From: Fimbriimonadales bacterium
Lineage (GTDB): Bacteria > Armatimonadota > Fimbriimonadia > Fimbriimonadales > GBS-DC
Length of the DNA stretch: 64,000 bases
Assembly (NCBI GenBank): GCA_026003075.1
Contig: BPGO01000008.1
Location: forward strand, 1-64,000
Direction: 5' to 3'
Shown here: positions 54,731 to 63,709 of the stretch, piece after piece
How the letters are laid out: each line of letters begins with the position of its first letter
How positions within the stretch are numbered: position 1 is the stretch's first letter
Notes under the pieces: generated by a model
Seen by the model: only the letters and a program-made list of their open reading frames with translations
Told to the model about the DNA's origin: nothing
Databases searched by the model: none
Position numbers and translations under genes: made by a program

Positions 54731-56779
54731 TCAGTTCACCACGCTCGTCGGCTGAGGCTCCATCGCCTCGATGCGCTCCAGCAGAATCTCTGCGATGTCT
54801 TTCACAGGCACGGTATCGTCTTTGGTCTTAATGCTGTCGGAGACCATAATCATGCAGAAGGGGCATCCGACCGCGACGGTGCGTGCGCCCGTCTTGAGCA
54901 GCTCTTCGGCACGGATGAGACCAGGGCGCTCTTGGAGGGGTTCATCCATCCACATGCGTCCGCCGCCTGCGCCACAGCAGAAGGTGCGATCGCGATTGCG
55001 TTCTGGCTCGCGCAAGTCGGACACCGATGCGCCCAACACCTCGCGCGGTGCATCGGCGATTTTGTTCACCCGCGCCAAATAACACGGGTCATGGTACACA
55101 ACGCCGCCGTTCGAATCGGGTTGCACGCGCGGTAGTTTCCCCTGCTGGATCAGTTCCGCCAGCAGCTGCGAGTGGTGGATCACCTCAAACGCCACGCCGA
55201 ACTTTTTGTATTCGTTCTTAATGGTGTGTAGGCAGTGGGGGCACATGGTGACGATTCGGCGCGGATTCACCTGCTTGAGGGTCTCCACATTCTGTATCGC
55301 GAGTTCTTGGAACAGCAGGTCCTCACCCAGTCGGCGTGGGGTGTCGCCCGTGCAGCGCTCTTCGGATCCCAGCACGGCGAAGTTCACACCGGCGCGTTGC
55401 ATCAGTTTCACGATGGCGCGTGCGATTTGCTGCCCGCGTCCGTCGTAGGCTCCTGCGCACCCGACCCAGAACAGCACCTCGAAGTTCGGGTTCTCGCGCA
55501 CGGTGGGCACATTCAATCCCTGCGCCCACTTCATCCGTTCTGCGAGGGGCAGTCCCCACGGGTTAGACTGCGTCATCGTGCGTTGTAGCGTGCCAGCGGC
55601 GGTGCCTCGCAAGTTGCCTTCCGCCACGCGATGACGGCGCATCTCCATGATCAGCGTGGGATGTTCGATCAGCACGGGGCATTCGTTGTTGCACGCGCCG
55701 CAGGTGGTGCAGGCGAACAGTTCCTCATCGCTAATCACCTGCGTCAGGTCGTCGCCTTTGCCGTTCGCCATGGCGTCGCGCAGTTTCTCCACGATGCGTT
55801 TGGGGTTCAGGGGCTTTCCTGTGGCGTAGGCGGGGCATACGCGCTCGCAGCGTCCGCAGCCCATGCATGCATCCAGGCTCATCAGGTGCCAGCGCGAGAA
55901 CTCGCGGATAGAATTCACCCCGATGCGACCCGTTTGCTCCACGCGCTCGATATTTTCGATACTGGGTGTGTTGGGCAGGTAGTTCGGCTTGTAGTACGCC
56001 ACTATTGGGGCAAGGAACCAGTGGCGCAAGCGTGTGAACGGCAACACGGCGAACCAACTGGCAATCGAGAGCGAGTGGAACCACCACCAAAGCCGATAAC
56101 CACTCACCGAAAGGTTCTCAAACAACGGGGCAAATGTGTAGCCCACAAACGACCACACCTGCGCATACTGCGGACGCGGCGGGTTCATAAACTCGGGGTT
56201 GCGCTCCAGCGCAATCCGTGCGCTCTCCAGTGCGTAGCCGTTGAGGCAGATTAGCAACAGCAACCACACAGCGACGCCGTCCATTCGCTCTAAGCTCACT
56301 GACTTGGGTTTCTGCACATGCCGTCGCCACAACGCCAGCACACAACCGAAAATCACTCCCAAACCGAACAGGTCGAGCGTGACTTCGTATAGAATATAAT
56401 ACAGCCCCTTGTGGAACCAGATGCCCTTTTCCAAAAAGATATGCGAGCCGATTTCCGTCCACTCGGCGATGGCGAGCAGCGTCGTACCGATAAACAGCAT
56501 TACGAATCCTGCGTACAGGGGGAGATGGAACAGCGTGGCGAAGCGGTGGCGCGGCACTTTCTTTTGTCCCAGCGCGTAGCCCAGCATGTTCTGAAGGCGT
56601 ATTTTTAGCGGCAGTGAGTCGGTATCAGGTTGGCCTTGGCGCCACAGTTGGAGCCGTTTCCAGTACCACACGACGCCCACACCCAACGCACTCAAGATAA
56701 TCCCATAAAAGATGGCTTTCCAGATGGGCGTGATGCCGATATAGGTATGCCGCGTGATTAGATCCCAATCCCAGTTCAT
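54731..56779 (-). CDS. Membrane Fe-S oxidoreductase, heterodisulfide reductase-like
   Basis: 682 residues. The first 270 hold six or so membrane helices of the NarI/cytochrome b-like type with several His. A ferredoxin-like domain with two 4Fe-4S motifs follows (CMGCGRCERVCPAYATGKPL and ACTTCGACNNECPVLIEHP). Two CCG domains end the protein (WVGCAGAYDGRG...CPHC; YHDPCYLARVN...CCGAGGGRMW). Such fused HdrDE/GlpC-like proteins pass electrons between quinone and a soluble donor such as ETF; the exact donor is unknown. Ribosome binding site GAGGTG. Confidence 0.88.
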   Translation of the reverse strand: MNWDWDLITRHTYIGITPIWKAIFYGIILSALGVGVVWYWKRLQLWRQGQPDTDSLPLKIRLQNMLGYALGQKKVPRHRFATLFHLPLYAGFVMLFIGTTLLAIAEWTEIGSHIFLEKGIWFHKGLYYILYEVTLDLFGLGVIFGCVLALWRRHVQKPKSVSLERMDGVAVWLLLLICLNGYALESARIALERNPEFMNPPRPQYAQVWSFVGYTFAPLFENLSVSGYRLWWWFHSLSIASWFAVLPFTRLRHWFLAPIVAYYKPNYLPNTPSIENIERVEQTGRIGVNSIREFSRWHLMSLDACMGCGRCERVCPAYATGKPLNPKRIVEKLRDAMANGKGDDLTQVISDEELFACTTCGACNNECPVLIEHPTLIMEMRRHRVAEGNLRGTAAGTLQRTMTQSNPWGLPLAERMKWAQGLNVPTVRENPNFEVLFWVGCAGAYDGRGQQIARAIVKLMQRAGVNFAVLGSEERCTGDTPRRLGEDLLFQELAIQNVETLKQVNPRRIVTMCPHCLHTIKNEYKKFGVAFEVIHHSQLLAELIQQGKLPRVQPDSNGGVVYHDPCYLARVNKIADAPREVLGASVSDLREPERNRDRTFCCGAGGGRMWMDEPLQERPGLIRAEELLKTGARTVAVGCPFCMIMVSDSIKTKDDTVPVKDIAEILLERIEAMEPQPTSVVN

Positions 56780-56918
56780 GGTTTCACCTCACTGTGAGGC
56801 GACAGGGCGCTAAGTGCGCGTGGCTGGGGCAATCTTGTTTGTGCCACGCCCACGCAGCGCGCTATCGCTGTTTTCGAACATCGGGTTAATAATACTCGGT
56901 TCAAGGGCAGACTCCTGC

Positions 56919-56958
56919 AAAAAAAATCGCGCCGTGCAGGGCGAGAACTGCACGGCGC
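56919..56958 (-). terminator. Rho-independent terminator on the minus strand
   Basis: On the minus strand GCGCCGTGCAG (56958-56948), an 8-nt loop and CTGCACGGCGC (56939-56929) form a perfect 11-bp stem, then two bases and T8 (56926-56919). It ends either the biotin carboxylase transcript or the possible small RNA starting near 57015. Confidence 0.9.
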
Positions 56959-57015
56959 ATCGTTTACCCTCGCGCAGGCATTAGGGGAGAGGACACTAAG
57001 CCTCCGATGATGACG
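56919..57015 (-). ncRNA. Possible small RNA with its own Pho-box-like promoter
   Basis: Between the biotin carboxylase stop (57091) and the perfect terminator there is a promoter-like arrangement but no convincing ORF. Transcription from TACACT (57026-57021) would give an RNA of about 95 nt ending in the terminator hairpin. It could equally be the 3' untranslated region of the carboxylase mRNA. Confidence 0.35.
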
Positions 57016-57020
57016 CCTAT

Positions 57021-57076
57021 AGTGTAGTTTTCAGGGGATTAAGGACAAGTTAAGGTGTGTTAGGAGTCGGTTAAAT
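57021..57076 (-). promoter_or_regulatory. Pho-box-like repeats and -10 in the intergenic region
   Basis: Read on the minus strand, hexamers ATTTAA (57076), TCCTAA (57065), CCTTAA (57055) and CCTTAA (57044) recur at 11, 10 and 11 bp, giving CTTAAC-like units. TACACT (57026-57021) follows the last repeat by 12 nt. Same arrangement as the array at 31963. Confidence 0.45.
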
Positions 57077-57090
57077 CTGGGGGCGAATGA

Positions 57091-58593
57091 TTATCCTATG
57101 CGCCATTTGCCAAAACTCTCCCACGGCGACGGGGCAATCTCGCCTGCGCCGTCGCGCCGAAGAGCTGCACGGCTCGTACCGCGCGTTAGCGGCTCCAGCA
57201 GCGCCAGTGCGAGCAACACTTCCTTTGGCGGCTGGCTTTCGGCGGCGCGTATTCGGTGTTCGTTCAAGAATCCCGTATGCAGCGCGCCTTCCAGAAACGC
57301 AGGGTGCTGGAGCAACTCGATGAGGAACGCTTGGTTCGTGCGCACGCCCAGCACGACGGTCTGCTCCAGCGCGTTCACCAGTCGGCGAATCGCCGTGGCG
57401 CGGTCGGATGCGTGGGCGATGACTTTGGCGATCATCGGGTCGTAGTGGTGCGTGATGACGGCGCCGGTCTCCACGCCCGAGTCGAAGCGCACGCCTGGCA
57501 GGTGGGGCTGGTGATAGGCAACCAGCGTGCCGAGTGAAGGTGCGAACTCGTGTTCGGGGTCTTCCGCGTAGAGGCGCGCCTCGATCGCGTGTCCGCGCGG
57601 CGCCGGGGGTTCCCACTCCAGTCGTTCACCTGCCGCGATGCGAATCTGCCAGTGGACCAAATCGATCCCGGTGACCATTTCCGTAACGGGGTGTTCCACT
57701 TGCAGGCGTGTGTTGACCTCCAGAAAGTAGAATCGCTCGCCGTCGGGTGTTTGTTCATAGAGAAACTCCACGGTGCCTGCGTTCGTGTAGCCGACGGTTT
57801 CGGCGAGGCGTACCGCGGCGTCGCACAAGGCATCACGGGCTTCGGGACTGAGCGCGGGCGAGGGGCTTTCCTCGATGATTTTCTGGTGGCGTCGCTGAAT
57901 AGAGCATTCGCGCTCGTACAGGTGGATTGTTTTACCGCGCTGGTCGGCGAGGATTTGCACTTCGATATGGCGCGGGCGTGTGAGGTAGCGTTCGAGCATC
58001 AGGCGTGGGTCGCCAAAGGCGTTCTGGGCTTCGCGTGCTGCACTTTCCGCCAGGTCCAGAAAATTATCGGGGGAGTCGGCGATTCGCATGCCTTTGCCGC
58101 CGCCGCCTGCCACGGCTTTGAGCAGTACGGGGAAGCCGATTTGTTGCGCGGCGTGGAGCAGTTCTTCGGGCGTGGCGGCGTGTTCTGGATTGTAGCCGGG
58201 CACGGTGGGCACGCCAGCGCGTTCGGCGGCGCGCTTGGCTTCGCCCTTGTCGCCCAGCAACCGTATCACCTCGGGACGCGGACCGATGAAGACGATACCC
58301 GCTTGCGCACATGCCGTTGCAAACTCGGGGTTCTCCGACAGGAAGCCATACCCCGGATGAATCGCCTCGGCGCCAGAGCGCTGTGCGATTTCGAGGATGC
58401 GCGGGATGTTCAGATAGCTCTCACGAGCGGGCGCATCGCCCAGAAGGTATGCCTCATCCGCTTCACGCACGAAAGGCGCGTTCGCATCCGCCTCCGAGTA
58501 GACCGCCACACTGCGAACGCCCAACTCACGACACGCCTGAATAATGCGTCGGGCAATCTCGCCCCGATTCGCAATCAGCACTTTGCGAAACAT
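57091..58593 (-). CDS. accC: Biotin carboxylase subunit of an acyl-CoA carboxylase
   Basis: 500 residues. Carboxylates biotin on its carrier protein using ATP and bicarbonate. FRKVLIANRGEIARRIIQAC, the ATP-grasp glycine loop VAGGGGKGMRIA, ERECSIQRRHQKIIEESPSP, and FLEVNTRLQVEHPVTEMVTG are canonical. It is longer than AccC of E. coli (449) and has about 50 extra C-terminal residues but no biotin domain, so it may serve a propionyl- or methylcrotonyl-CoA carboxylase. GGTATACT (58606-58601) lies 7 nt before the ATG. Confidence 0.9.
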   Translation of the reverse strand: MFRKVLIANRGEIARRIIQACRELGVRSVAVYSEADANAPFVREADEAYLLGDAPARESYLNIPRILEIAQRSGAEAIHPGYGFLSENPEFATACAQAGIVFIGPRPEVIRLLGDKGEAKRAAERAGVPTVPGYNPEHAATPEELLHAAQQIGFPVLLKAVAGGGGKGMRIADSPDNFLDLAESAAREAQNAFGDPRLMLERYLTRPRHIEVQILADQRGKTIHLYERECSIQRRHQKIIEESPSPALSPEARDALCDAAVRLAETVGYTNAGTVEFLYEQTPDGERFYFLEVNTRLQVEHPVTEMVTGIDLVHWQIRIAAGERLEWEPPAPRGHAIEARLYAEDPEHEFAPSLGTLVAYHQPHLPGVRFDSGVETGAVITHHYDPMIAKVIAHASDRATAIRRLVNALEQTVVLGVRTNQAFLIELLQHPAFLEGALHTGFLNEHRIRAAESQPPKEVLLALALLEPLTRGTSRAALRRDGAGEIAPSPWESFGKWRIG

Positions 58594-58613
58594 CGGGGCG
58601 AGTATACCTGAAC

Positions 58614-59417
58614 TTAGGGCGCTCGCTCACATCCGCCTGCATAAAGCGCCGACTCGGGGAACGGGATTTTGGGGCAGAAGTAGTGCTTCGGCACCGTGTG
58701 GGGGCACTGGTTCAGCCGTGCCTGTTCGCGCGGGTGCGTCGCCCGGACCCATTTCGAGTGTCCGTCGAAGAACAGAAAGTTCGCGCCGTTGGCGTGCACG
58801 ATGGAGGGGCAGTCGTTGAGTTCCGCGCCGCCCGGTCGCCAGGTGATTGCCCAGAAATAGCCGTCGTTGAGAGTCTCGCCTTCGTCCACCAGTTCCACGA
58901 ACTCACCAGGGCGCTCCACTACCGATTCGGGGATGAACCCAGCCACAGCGTTCATGGAGTAGCTGAGTTTCTTCTCCCGCCCGCGTCGGTCGGAAGGGCA
59001 GATGTAGACATCGGGATTCTTTACATAGGGGTAAATCGCGCCTTTGGTCACATGCCCCCACAGCAACCACAACCCACTCACCTGCGAGTCGGGGTTATTG
59101 GCTTGCATCAGCACGGGGAAACACGGCACCCACTGCCCTTCCAAATTGGCACGGAAACCCGTCATCCACCAGGGCCATTCCGGGGAGCGCCACTCGCCTG
59201 GGCAACGACCGCCGTCCGCAGGACCGGGATTGCGTCCTTCCCAATCCGTGCGATACATTGCGAACGCCGTGCCGAGTTGACGCATGTTCGAAAGACAGGT
59301 CGTTTGACGCGCCTTTTCACGCGCCTGAGCGAACACAGGGAACAGAATCGCCGCCAGAATCGCAATAATCGCGATGACCACAAGCAACTCGATGAGCGTA
59401 AAACCTCGCTTCTGCAT
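58614..59417 (-). CDS. Prepilin-like secreted protein (DUF1559-like)
   Basis: 267 residues. Leader [20 protein letters not shown] followed by [20 protein letters not shown], nearly identical to the 32037 protein. The C-terminal part has [20 protein letters not shown] 59417 has TAGGAGG 8 nt upstream, and TATAAT lies about 20 nt before it, so this one has a short leader with a ribosome binding site. Third member of the family in the window. Confidence 0.9.
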   Translation of the reverse strand: MQKRGFTLIELLVVIAIIAILAAILFPVFAQAREKARQTTCLSNMRQLGTAFAMYRTDWEGRNPGPADGGRCPGEWRSPEWPWWMTGFRANLEGQWVPCFPVLMQANNPDSQVSGLWLLWGHVTKGAIYPYVKNPDVYICPSDRRGREKKLSYSMNAVAGFIPESVVERPGEFVELVDEGETLNDGYFWAITWRPGGAELNDCPSIVHANGANFLFFDGHSKWVRATHPREQARLNQCPHTVPKHYFCPKIPFPESALYAGGCERAP

Positions 59418-59489
59418 CCATAGCCTCCTATGATGCAATTATAACTCAAAACGATGCTCATTTGTTCACGAATGGAGGAAATTCGGATG

Positions 59490-59590
59490 CCCTCACCCCC
59501 TTGCTCCCTCTCTCGCACGCAGGAGAGGGACAGGGGGTACAAAAAACACACCCCTCTCCCACCGCGTGAGAGAGGGGACAAGGGTGAGGG
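59490..59590. repeat. Copy of the CCCCTCTCCC hairpin repeat
   Basis: CCCCTCTCCCACCGCG followed by TGAGAGAGGGG (about 59551-59577) and the related CTCTCTCGCACGCAGGAGAG (59508-59527) lie between the pilin-like gene and the dockerin-tailed gene. They are single copies of the element that is clustered at 51.4-51.9 kb. Confidence 0.7.
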
Positions 59591-59608
59591 AGAATCAACC
59601 TCGCATAC

Positions 59609-60853
59609 CTAACACCCACTACCGAAGCTAAACAGCACAATCAGCAGGTCGGCGTCGTCTACAACGCCGTCGCAGTTCGCATCCACGCGACCCAGAGCCT
59701 GCCCTGACTGCCCAAACGCGAACAGTACGGCGAGCAGGTCGGCGTCATCCACACAGCCGCTCTCATCCACATCGCCGTTATGCGACGCGCAGACTTGGGT
59801 GTCCAGCAGGAACGCTTCATAGCGTCCGGTGGCGGCGTTGTAGCCCTCACCCACGATGAATCGACCGTTTGGGGAAAGCCCCAGCGCCATGGCAAGGACA
59901 GAACCGTTGCCGAGCAGCGCGGCATAGGTCTGGTTGAGATCTTCCACCTGTGTGGTGGCAGTCGCCACATTCCAGCGTACGGCGCGATACTGACCGTTTG
60001 GTAGACTGGAAAAGCCCACGATAACATCGCCGCGGATATCGAAAGCCTCTCCTGCATTGCCGCCCAGATGCGCGGGTTGTTCTGGCTGCCAGTTGTTCAC
60101 CTCGCGCCACATCACAGGGTAGTAGCTACCGCCCCAAAAGTTGCCCGTGTTCCCGACAGCAATCGTGCCGTCGCCAGAGACCTCGCGGGGCACGCAACCG
60201 TAGTGCCCCGATACGGGGTTCAGGAACGCCCAAGCAGCCACGCTGCCATCGCTGTTCAAGCGGAACACAACCCCTTTGTAGCCCCATCGATTGCCGTGTC
60301 CGAAAGCCACCACGGTGCGCGCATCATCGGAAATGCCGTATGCCTCCCCAAGATACATATCCCCCGGTACTGCATAGGTATGCACAAGGGGTGGGTTCGT
60401 ATTCAGTTCCCATACAGCGGGTAAGTTATTACCCGATGGCGACCGTGCCTTCCCCACTGCGTGGGAGCCTGACGGAGTGATATCCACAGCCCAGCAGAAG
60501 CTGGGCGCGGGGGGCAACCACTGGAAGTTATTCGGAGGTGTCCACATAAACGCACGTTGATCAGGGTAGGAACCCCAGAACCCGACTGCTTTGCTTCCGT
60601 CAGCGGCGACGGCTATAAGGTACGAGGAAGCATATACCTGTGTTATGGTGCTTGTCTGGCGGTTCCAGACCGCGGCGTAGCCGTTGGCTTGACCCACGAC
60701 CATCATCCCATCGTTGGAGGCGCCATAGGCAGCGCTCCTTCCACCTGTAGGTGTAAGCGTCCCCAGCCAAGTCAGCGTTTGTCCGTAGGCGCCCATTAAT
60801 AGAGCGCCACACACGCAGAGAAGCCCAGCAAGATGCTTCCAACTCCTACACAT
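59609..60853 (-). CDS. Secreted protein with dockerin-like C-terminal tail
   Basis: 414 residues. A signal peptide (HLAGLLCVCGALLMGAYGQ) is followed by about 330 residues in HAF-like repeats (AYGASNDGMMVVGQANGYAA, AVDITPSGSHAVGKA, YGISDDARTVVAFGHG), likely a beta-propeller. The last 60 residues hold two Ca-binding loops (NGDVDESGCVDDADLLAVLF and RVDANCDGVVDDADLLIVLF), a type I dockerin pattern ending GSGC. AAGGAGG lies upstream of the ATG and TATAAT about 35 nt before. The tail is almost the same as in the 61139 protein. Confidence 0.85.
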   Translation of the reverse strand: MCRSWKHLAGLLCVCGALLMGAYGQTLTWLGTLTPTGGRSAAYGASNDGMMVVGQANGYAAVWNRQTSTITQVYASSYLIAVAADGSKAVGFWGSYPDQRAFMWTPPNNFQWLPPAPSFCWAVDITPSGSHAVGKARSPSGNNLPAVWELNTNPPLVHTYAVPGDMYLGEAYGISDDARTVVAFGHGNRWGYKGVVFRLNSDGSVAAWAFLNPVSGHYGCVPREVSGDGTIAVGNTGNFWGGSYYPVMWREVNNWQPEQPAHLGGNAGEAFDIRGDVIVGFSSLPNGQYRAVRWNVATATTQVEDLNQTYAALLGNGSVLAMALGLSPNGRFIVGEGYNAATGRYEAFLLDTQVCASHNGDVDESGCVDDADLLAVLFAFGQSGQALGRVDANCDGVVDDADLLIVLFSFGSGC

Positions 60854-60901
60854 AGAGTTTCCTCCTTGTCAAAACGCATCGCAGCAGTCTCATTATACAC
60901 C

Positions 60902-60938
60902 AATTTGGGGGCATGAGACGCAAACAAGCCCCCTAATT
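60902..60938. repeat. Inverted repeat in the divergent promoter region
   Basis: AATTTGGGGGC (60902-60912) pairs with GCCCCCTAATT (60928-60938) with one mismatch. It lies just upstream of the TATAAT of the minus-strand dockerin-tailed gene and could be an operator. The rest of 60854-61138 shows no gene. Confidence 0.4.
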
Positions 60939-61138
60939 CTCCCAGATAGTCGTATTTATTGGCAATCACCACGATTTCTGCTGGACGCTCGGTGAGCGAT
61001 AAGATGTGCGATGATGCAAACCAACTCGTTAGCATACTCAGTTGTCCATGATATCTACTGAGATCGGAATCAAAATGAAGAGGTAAGCAGGAATCAGAGC
61101 AATTTCGGCGTAACTCACTCAACAGTGGAGGTAAAGAA

Positions 61139-62269
61139 ATGAGAGGCTTTCAACGCTTTCTGGGTTTGCTGACGCTTAGTGTGATCAGCGTCTCTGTGTA
61201 TGCGCAGTATGAAGTCTTCTTGGGCGATCGCGATTTGCAGCGAGGCGCGCTCAAGTTCGACCCGTCTACTAATACGACCAGTGTGTTCGGCAGCTGCGCG
61301 GTACAAAGCGGCAACCGTTTTTACTATGGCATGGACTTTGACCCACAAACAGGTTATCTGTGGGCGTGTGATACGCTTCAATCGCGTATTGTTGCACTGG
61401 ATGCCAACGGCGCGTGTGTTGGAAGTATCAGCACGCCCTATTTGCCAACAGGACTTGCAATTCATCCACAAGGAACACACGCCTTTATAACAACCTTCAG
61501 CAATACCGTGTACTGGTATAACCTTTCGAATGGACAGCAAGTTGCCACTCTGACCATCCCCGATGCATCTGGACTTTATGGGCTGGACTTCTCCACTCGA
61601 GGAGAGTACCTCTATGTATGCGACTTTGGTGGACGCAAACTATGGCAATTATCAGTAGACCTCACCGGGCAAACCATTTCTGTGGTGACTTCCACCACTT
61701 TTTCACCGCGATCGGGCTATAGCGTTAATCCGTATGATGTAGCGGTGCGAACCCAGTACGGTGGACGCGCTCCGATTGACCATATCTATGTGACTCTGAC
61801 AACCGGGTTTTACGGTTCCTACTCTGAGGTTGCGTATGGTCAGTATGCCTACGATACCCCTGGCTTTCTACCGGAACCTAATACCTTCGCTGTGCATCCG
61901 AATGCTGGGTCAACAGGTTTTGTATCTTTCTTTGGGATTGAACTTGCGCCGGACGGGTTGCTATGGGTTAGTCAATACAATCCGGGTGGACTGTTCACTG
62001 TGGACATGAACACCGCGCAGGTCGTACAGCGTGCTGATTACGGCTCCAACAAGCTGGGGGTAGGCGTAGCCATCCGTACCGCCCGCTGCGCAAGTCATAA
62101 TGGCGATGTGGACAACAACGGATGTGTTGACGATGCAGACCTACTCGCCGTGCTGTTCGCATTCGGGCAATCGGGTAGCAACCTTGGGCGCGTTGATGTC
62201 AACTGCGACCGTACCGTGGATGACGCCGACTTGCTCATCGTGCTGTTCAACTTCGGCAGTGGGTGCTAA
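61139..62269 (+). CDS. Secreted beta-propeller-like protein with dockerin-like tail
   Basis: 376 residues. Signal peptide RFLGLLTLSVISVSVYAQ, then NHL/YncE-like propeller blades (LWACDTLQSRIVALDANGAC, LPTGLAIHPQGTHAFITTFS, GLYGLDFSTRGEYLYVCDFG). The C-terminal tail carries NGDVDNNGCVDDADLLAVLF and RVDVNCDRTVDDADLLIVLF and ends GSGC. GGAGG is 7 nt before the ATG. More A+T-rich than most neighbours. Divergent from the other dockerin-tailed gene. Confidence 0.85.
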   Translation: MRGFQRFLGLLTLSVISVSVYAQYEVFLGDRDLQRGALKFDPSTNTTSVFGSCAVQSGNRFYYGMDFDPQTGYLWACDTLQSRIVALDANGACVGSISTPYLPTGLAIHPQGTHAFITTFSNTVYWYNLSNGQQVATLTIPDASGLYGLDFSTRGEYLYVCDFGGRKLWQLSVDLTGQTISVVTSTTFSPRSGYSVNPYDVAVRTQYGGRAPIDHIYVTLTTGFYGSYSEVAYGQYAYDTPGFLPEPNTFAVHPNAGSTGFVSFFGIELAPDGLLWVSQYNPGGLFTVDMNTAQVVQRADYGSNKLGVGVAIRTARCASHNGDVDNNGCVDDADLLAVLFAFGQSGSNLGRVDVNCDRTVDDADLLIVLFNFGSGC

Positions 62270-62293
62270 CACCCCTCTCTGGAGCGCATAGCG

Positions 62294-62320
62294 GGCGGAT
62301 GCTTTTGCAGGGCATCCGCC
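62294..62320. terminator. Hairpin between convergent genes
   Basis: GGCGGATGC (62294-62302) and GCATCCGCC (62312-62320) form a perfect 9-bp stem with a 9-nt loop, between the dockerin-tailed gene and the oxidoreductase gene. The T-run is weak in both directions. Confidence 0.6.
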
Positions 62321-62327
62321 GTTCTAT

Positions 62328-63551
62328 CTAACGGAACTCTTCAGGGCGGAAATTATAGACAGCGCCCGTTTCAATCGCGGTTTTTGCGCCCAGAATGCAG
62401 ACGAGTGCGGGCAGCGCGTCGGCGGCGGTGCATTTCGGCTGCTCCCCAGTGCGCACGCACTGCAAAAAGTGTTCCAGTTCGGCATAGTAGGCGTTGCGTT
62501 GTCCTTGCTGCGCAAGCTGTTCACCGCGTTGCGGAGCGCGGCGGGTGGGGGTCGGTTCAATCACCACCGCGCGGCGTCCGTCCATCTGCACGGTGTTCGC
62601 GTCCTCTTCCCACTCCAGTTTCTCGGCGTTGCGCTCGCGGAACAGCAAGCCCGAAGTTTCGTTGGTCAGCACGATCGTGCCCTTGTCGCCGAAGAACCAC
62701 TCCCCATAGCCGTCGTAGGCGTTGGAGGTGATGCTCGAATACATCACCCGCACACCGCCCGGGTAGTTGAAAATCAGCTCCACATTATCGTACACCTCGC
62801 GCCCGTCCTTCCAGTAGTCGATGCCGCCGTAGCCCATCACTGAAACGGGGAGCGCGCCCAAGAACCAGTTCACCACATCCAGTTGGTGGCTTGCGAGTTC
62901 CGTGAGCAGCCCGTGCGAGTAGTCTTTATAGAGTCGCCAGTTCAGCAGGCGTTCGAACTTGGGGTCGGGTACGGGGCGTCGCCAGCTGTTATTTCGGTGC
63001 CATAGCACGCGCACATGGGTAATCTTGCCGATAGCCCCTTCTTTGATGAGCCAGTAAGCTTGGTTGTAGGTATCGTTGTAGTGGCGCTGGTGCCCGATTT
63101 GCAAGATTTTGCCCGAGCGTTGGGCGGTCTGTGCCATTTGGCGGGCTTCGTCGAGGCTATAGGCGATGGCTTTCTCGCAGAACACATGCTTGCCCGCCTG
63201 CAAGGCATCAACTGTCATCGGCGCGTGCAAATGCAAGGGGGTCGCAATCACGACGGCTTCGATGTCCTTGCGTTCCAGCAGTTGGCGATAGTCGTGGTAG
63301 CCCTGCGCTTGGAACTGGGTGAGTTCCACAGCGCGGATGCGGTTTGGGGCATAGATGTCGCACACAGCGACCACCTCGGCGCTGGGCATACTCATCAGCT
63401 GGCGCAGGAGGTTCTGTCCTTGCGCGCCCGTACCGATGACACCGACCTTAACTTTTTCCTGAGTATTCGCACGGGCGACGAGCGTGCTGAACGAAGCCGC
63501 CGCTGCCGCCACGGCACTGCGCTTCAAGAATTCCCGACGCGTGAGGCTCAT
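62328..63551 (-). CDS. Tat-exported Gfo/Idh/MocA-family oxidoreductase
   Basis: 407 residues. A twin-arginine signal ([18 protein letters not shown]) precedes the Rossmann domain [20 protein letters not shown] and the family motif [20 protein letters not shown] with the catalytic EK. The C-terminal domain includes [20 protein letters not shown]. Tat export means the protein folds with NAD(P) inside the cell before export; the substrate is probably a sugar or glycoside. TATAAT (63563-63558) is 6 nt before the ATG. Confidence 0.9.
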   Translation of the reverse strand: MSLTRREFLKRSAVAAAAASFSTLVARANTQEKVKVGVIGTGAQGQNLLRQLMSMPSAEVVAVCDIYAPNRIRAVELTQFQAQGYHDYRQLLERKDIEAVVIATPLHLHAPMTVDALQAGKHVFCEKAIAYSLDEARQMAQTAQRSGKILQIGHQRHYNDTYNQAYWLIKEGAIGKITHVRVLWHRNNSWRRPVPDPKFERLLNWRLYKDYSHGLLTELASHQLDVVNWFLGALPVSVMGYGGIDYWKDGREVYDNVELIFNYPGGVRVMYSSITSNAYDGYGEWFFGDKGTIVLTNETSGLLFRERNAEKLEWEEDANTVQMDGRRAVVIEPTPTRRAPQRGEQLAQQGQRNAYYAELEHFLQCVRTGEQPKCTAADALPALVCILGAKTAIETGAVYNFRPEEFR

Positions 63552-63709
63552 AACTCAATTATAACCCAAACGTCTATTCTACACCGATGCCATGGGGCGA
63601 GGAGTGAGGTTTCCACGAAGTCGCGTCTTTCGCCATGGTCTTACGATTCGCAACAGCCAGAACCGATAATCAGGTATCATATACCTTGCCCCATTACGGA
63701 GGACACGAT

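Noticed and set aside
60796-61122. 108-residue minus-strand ORF upstream of the dockerin-tailed gene
   Set aside because: It overlaps that gene's start in another frame and contains its promoter; no recognised motif.
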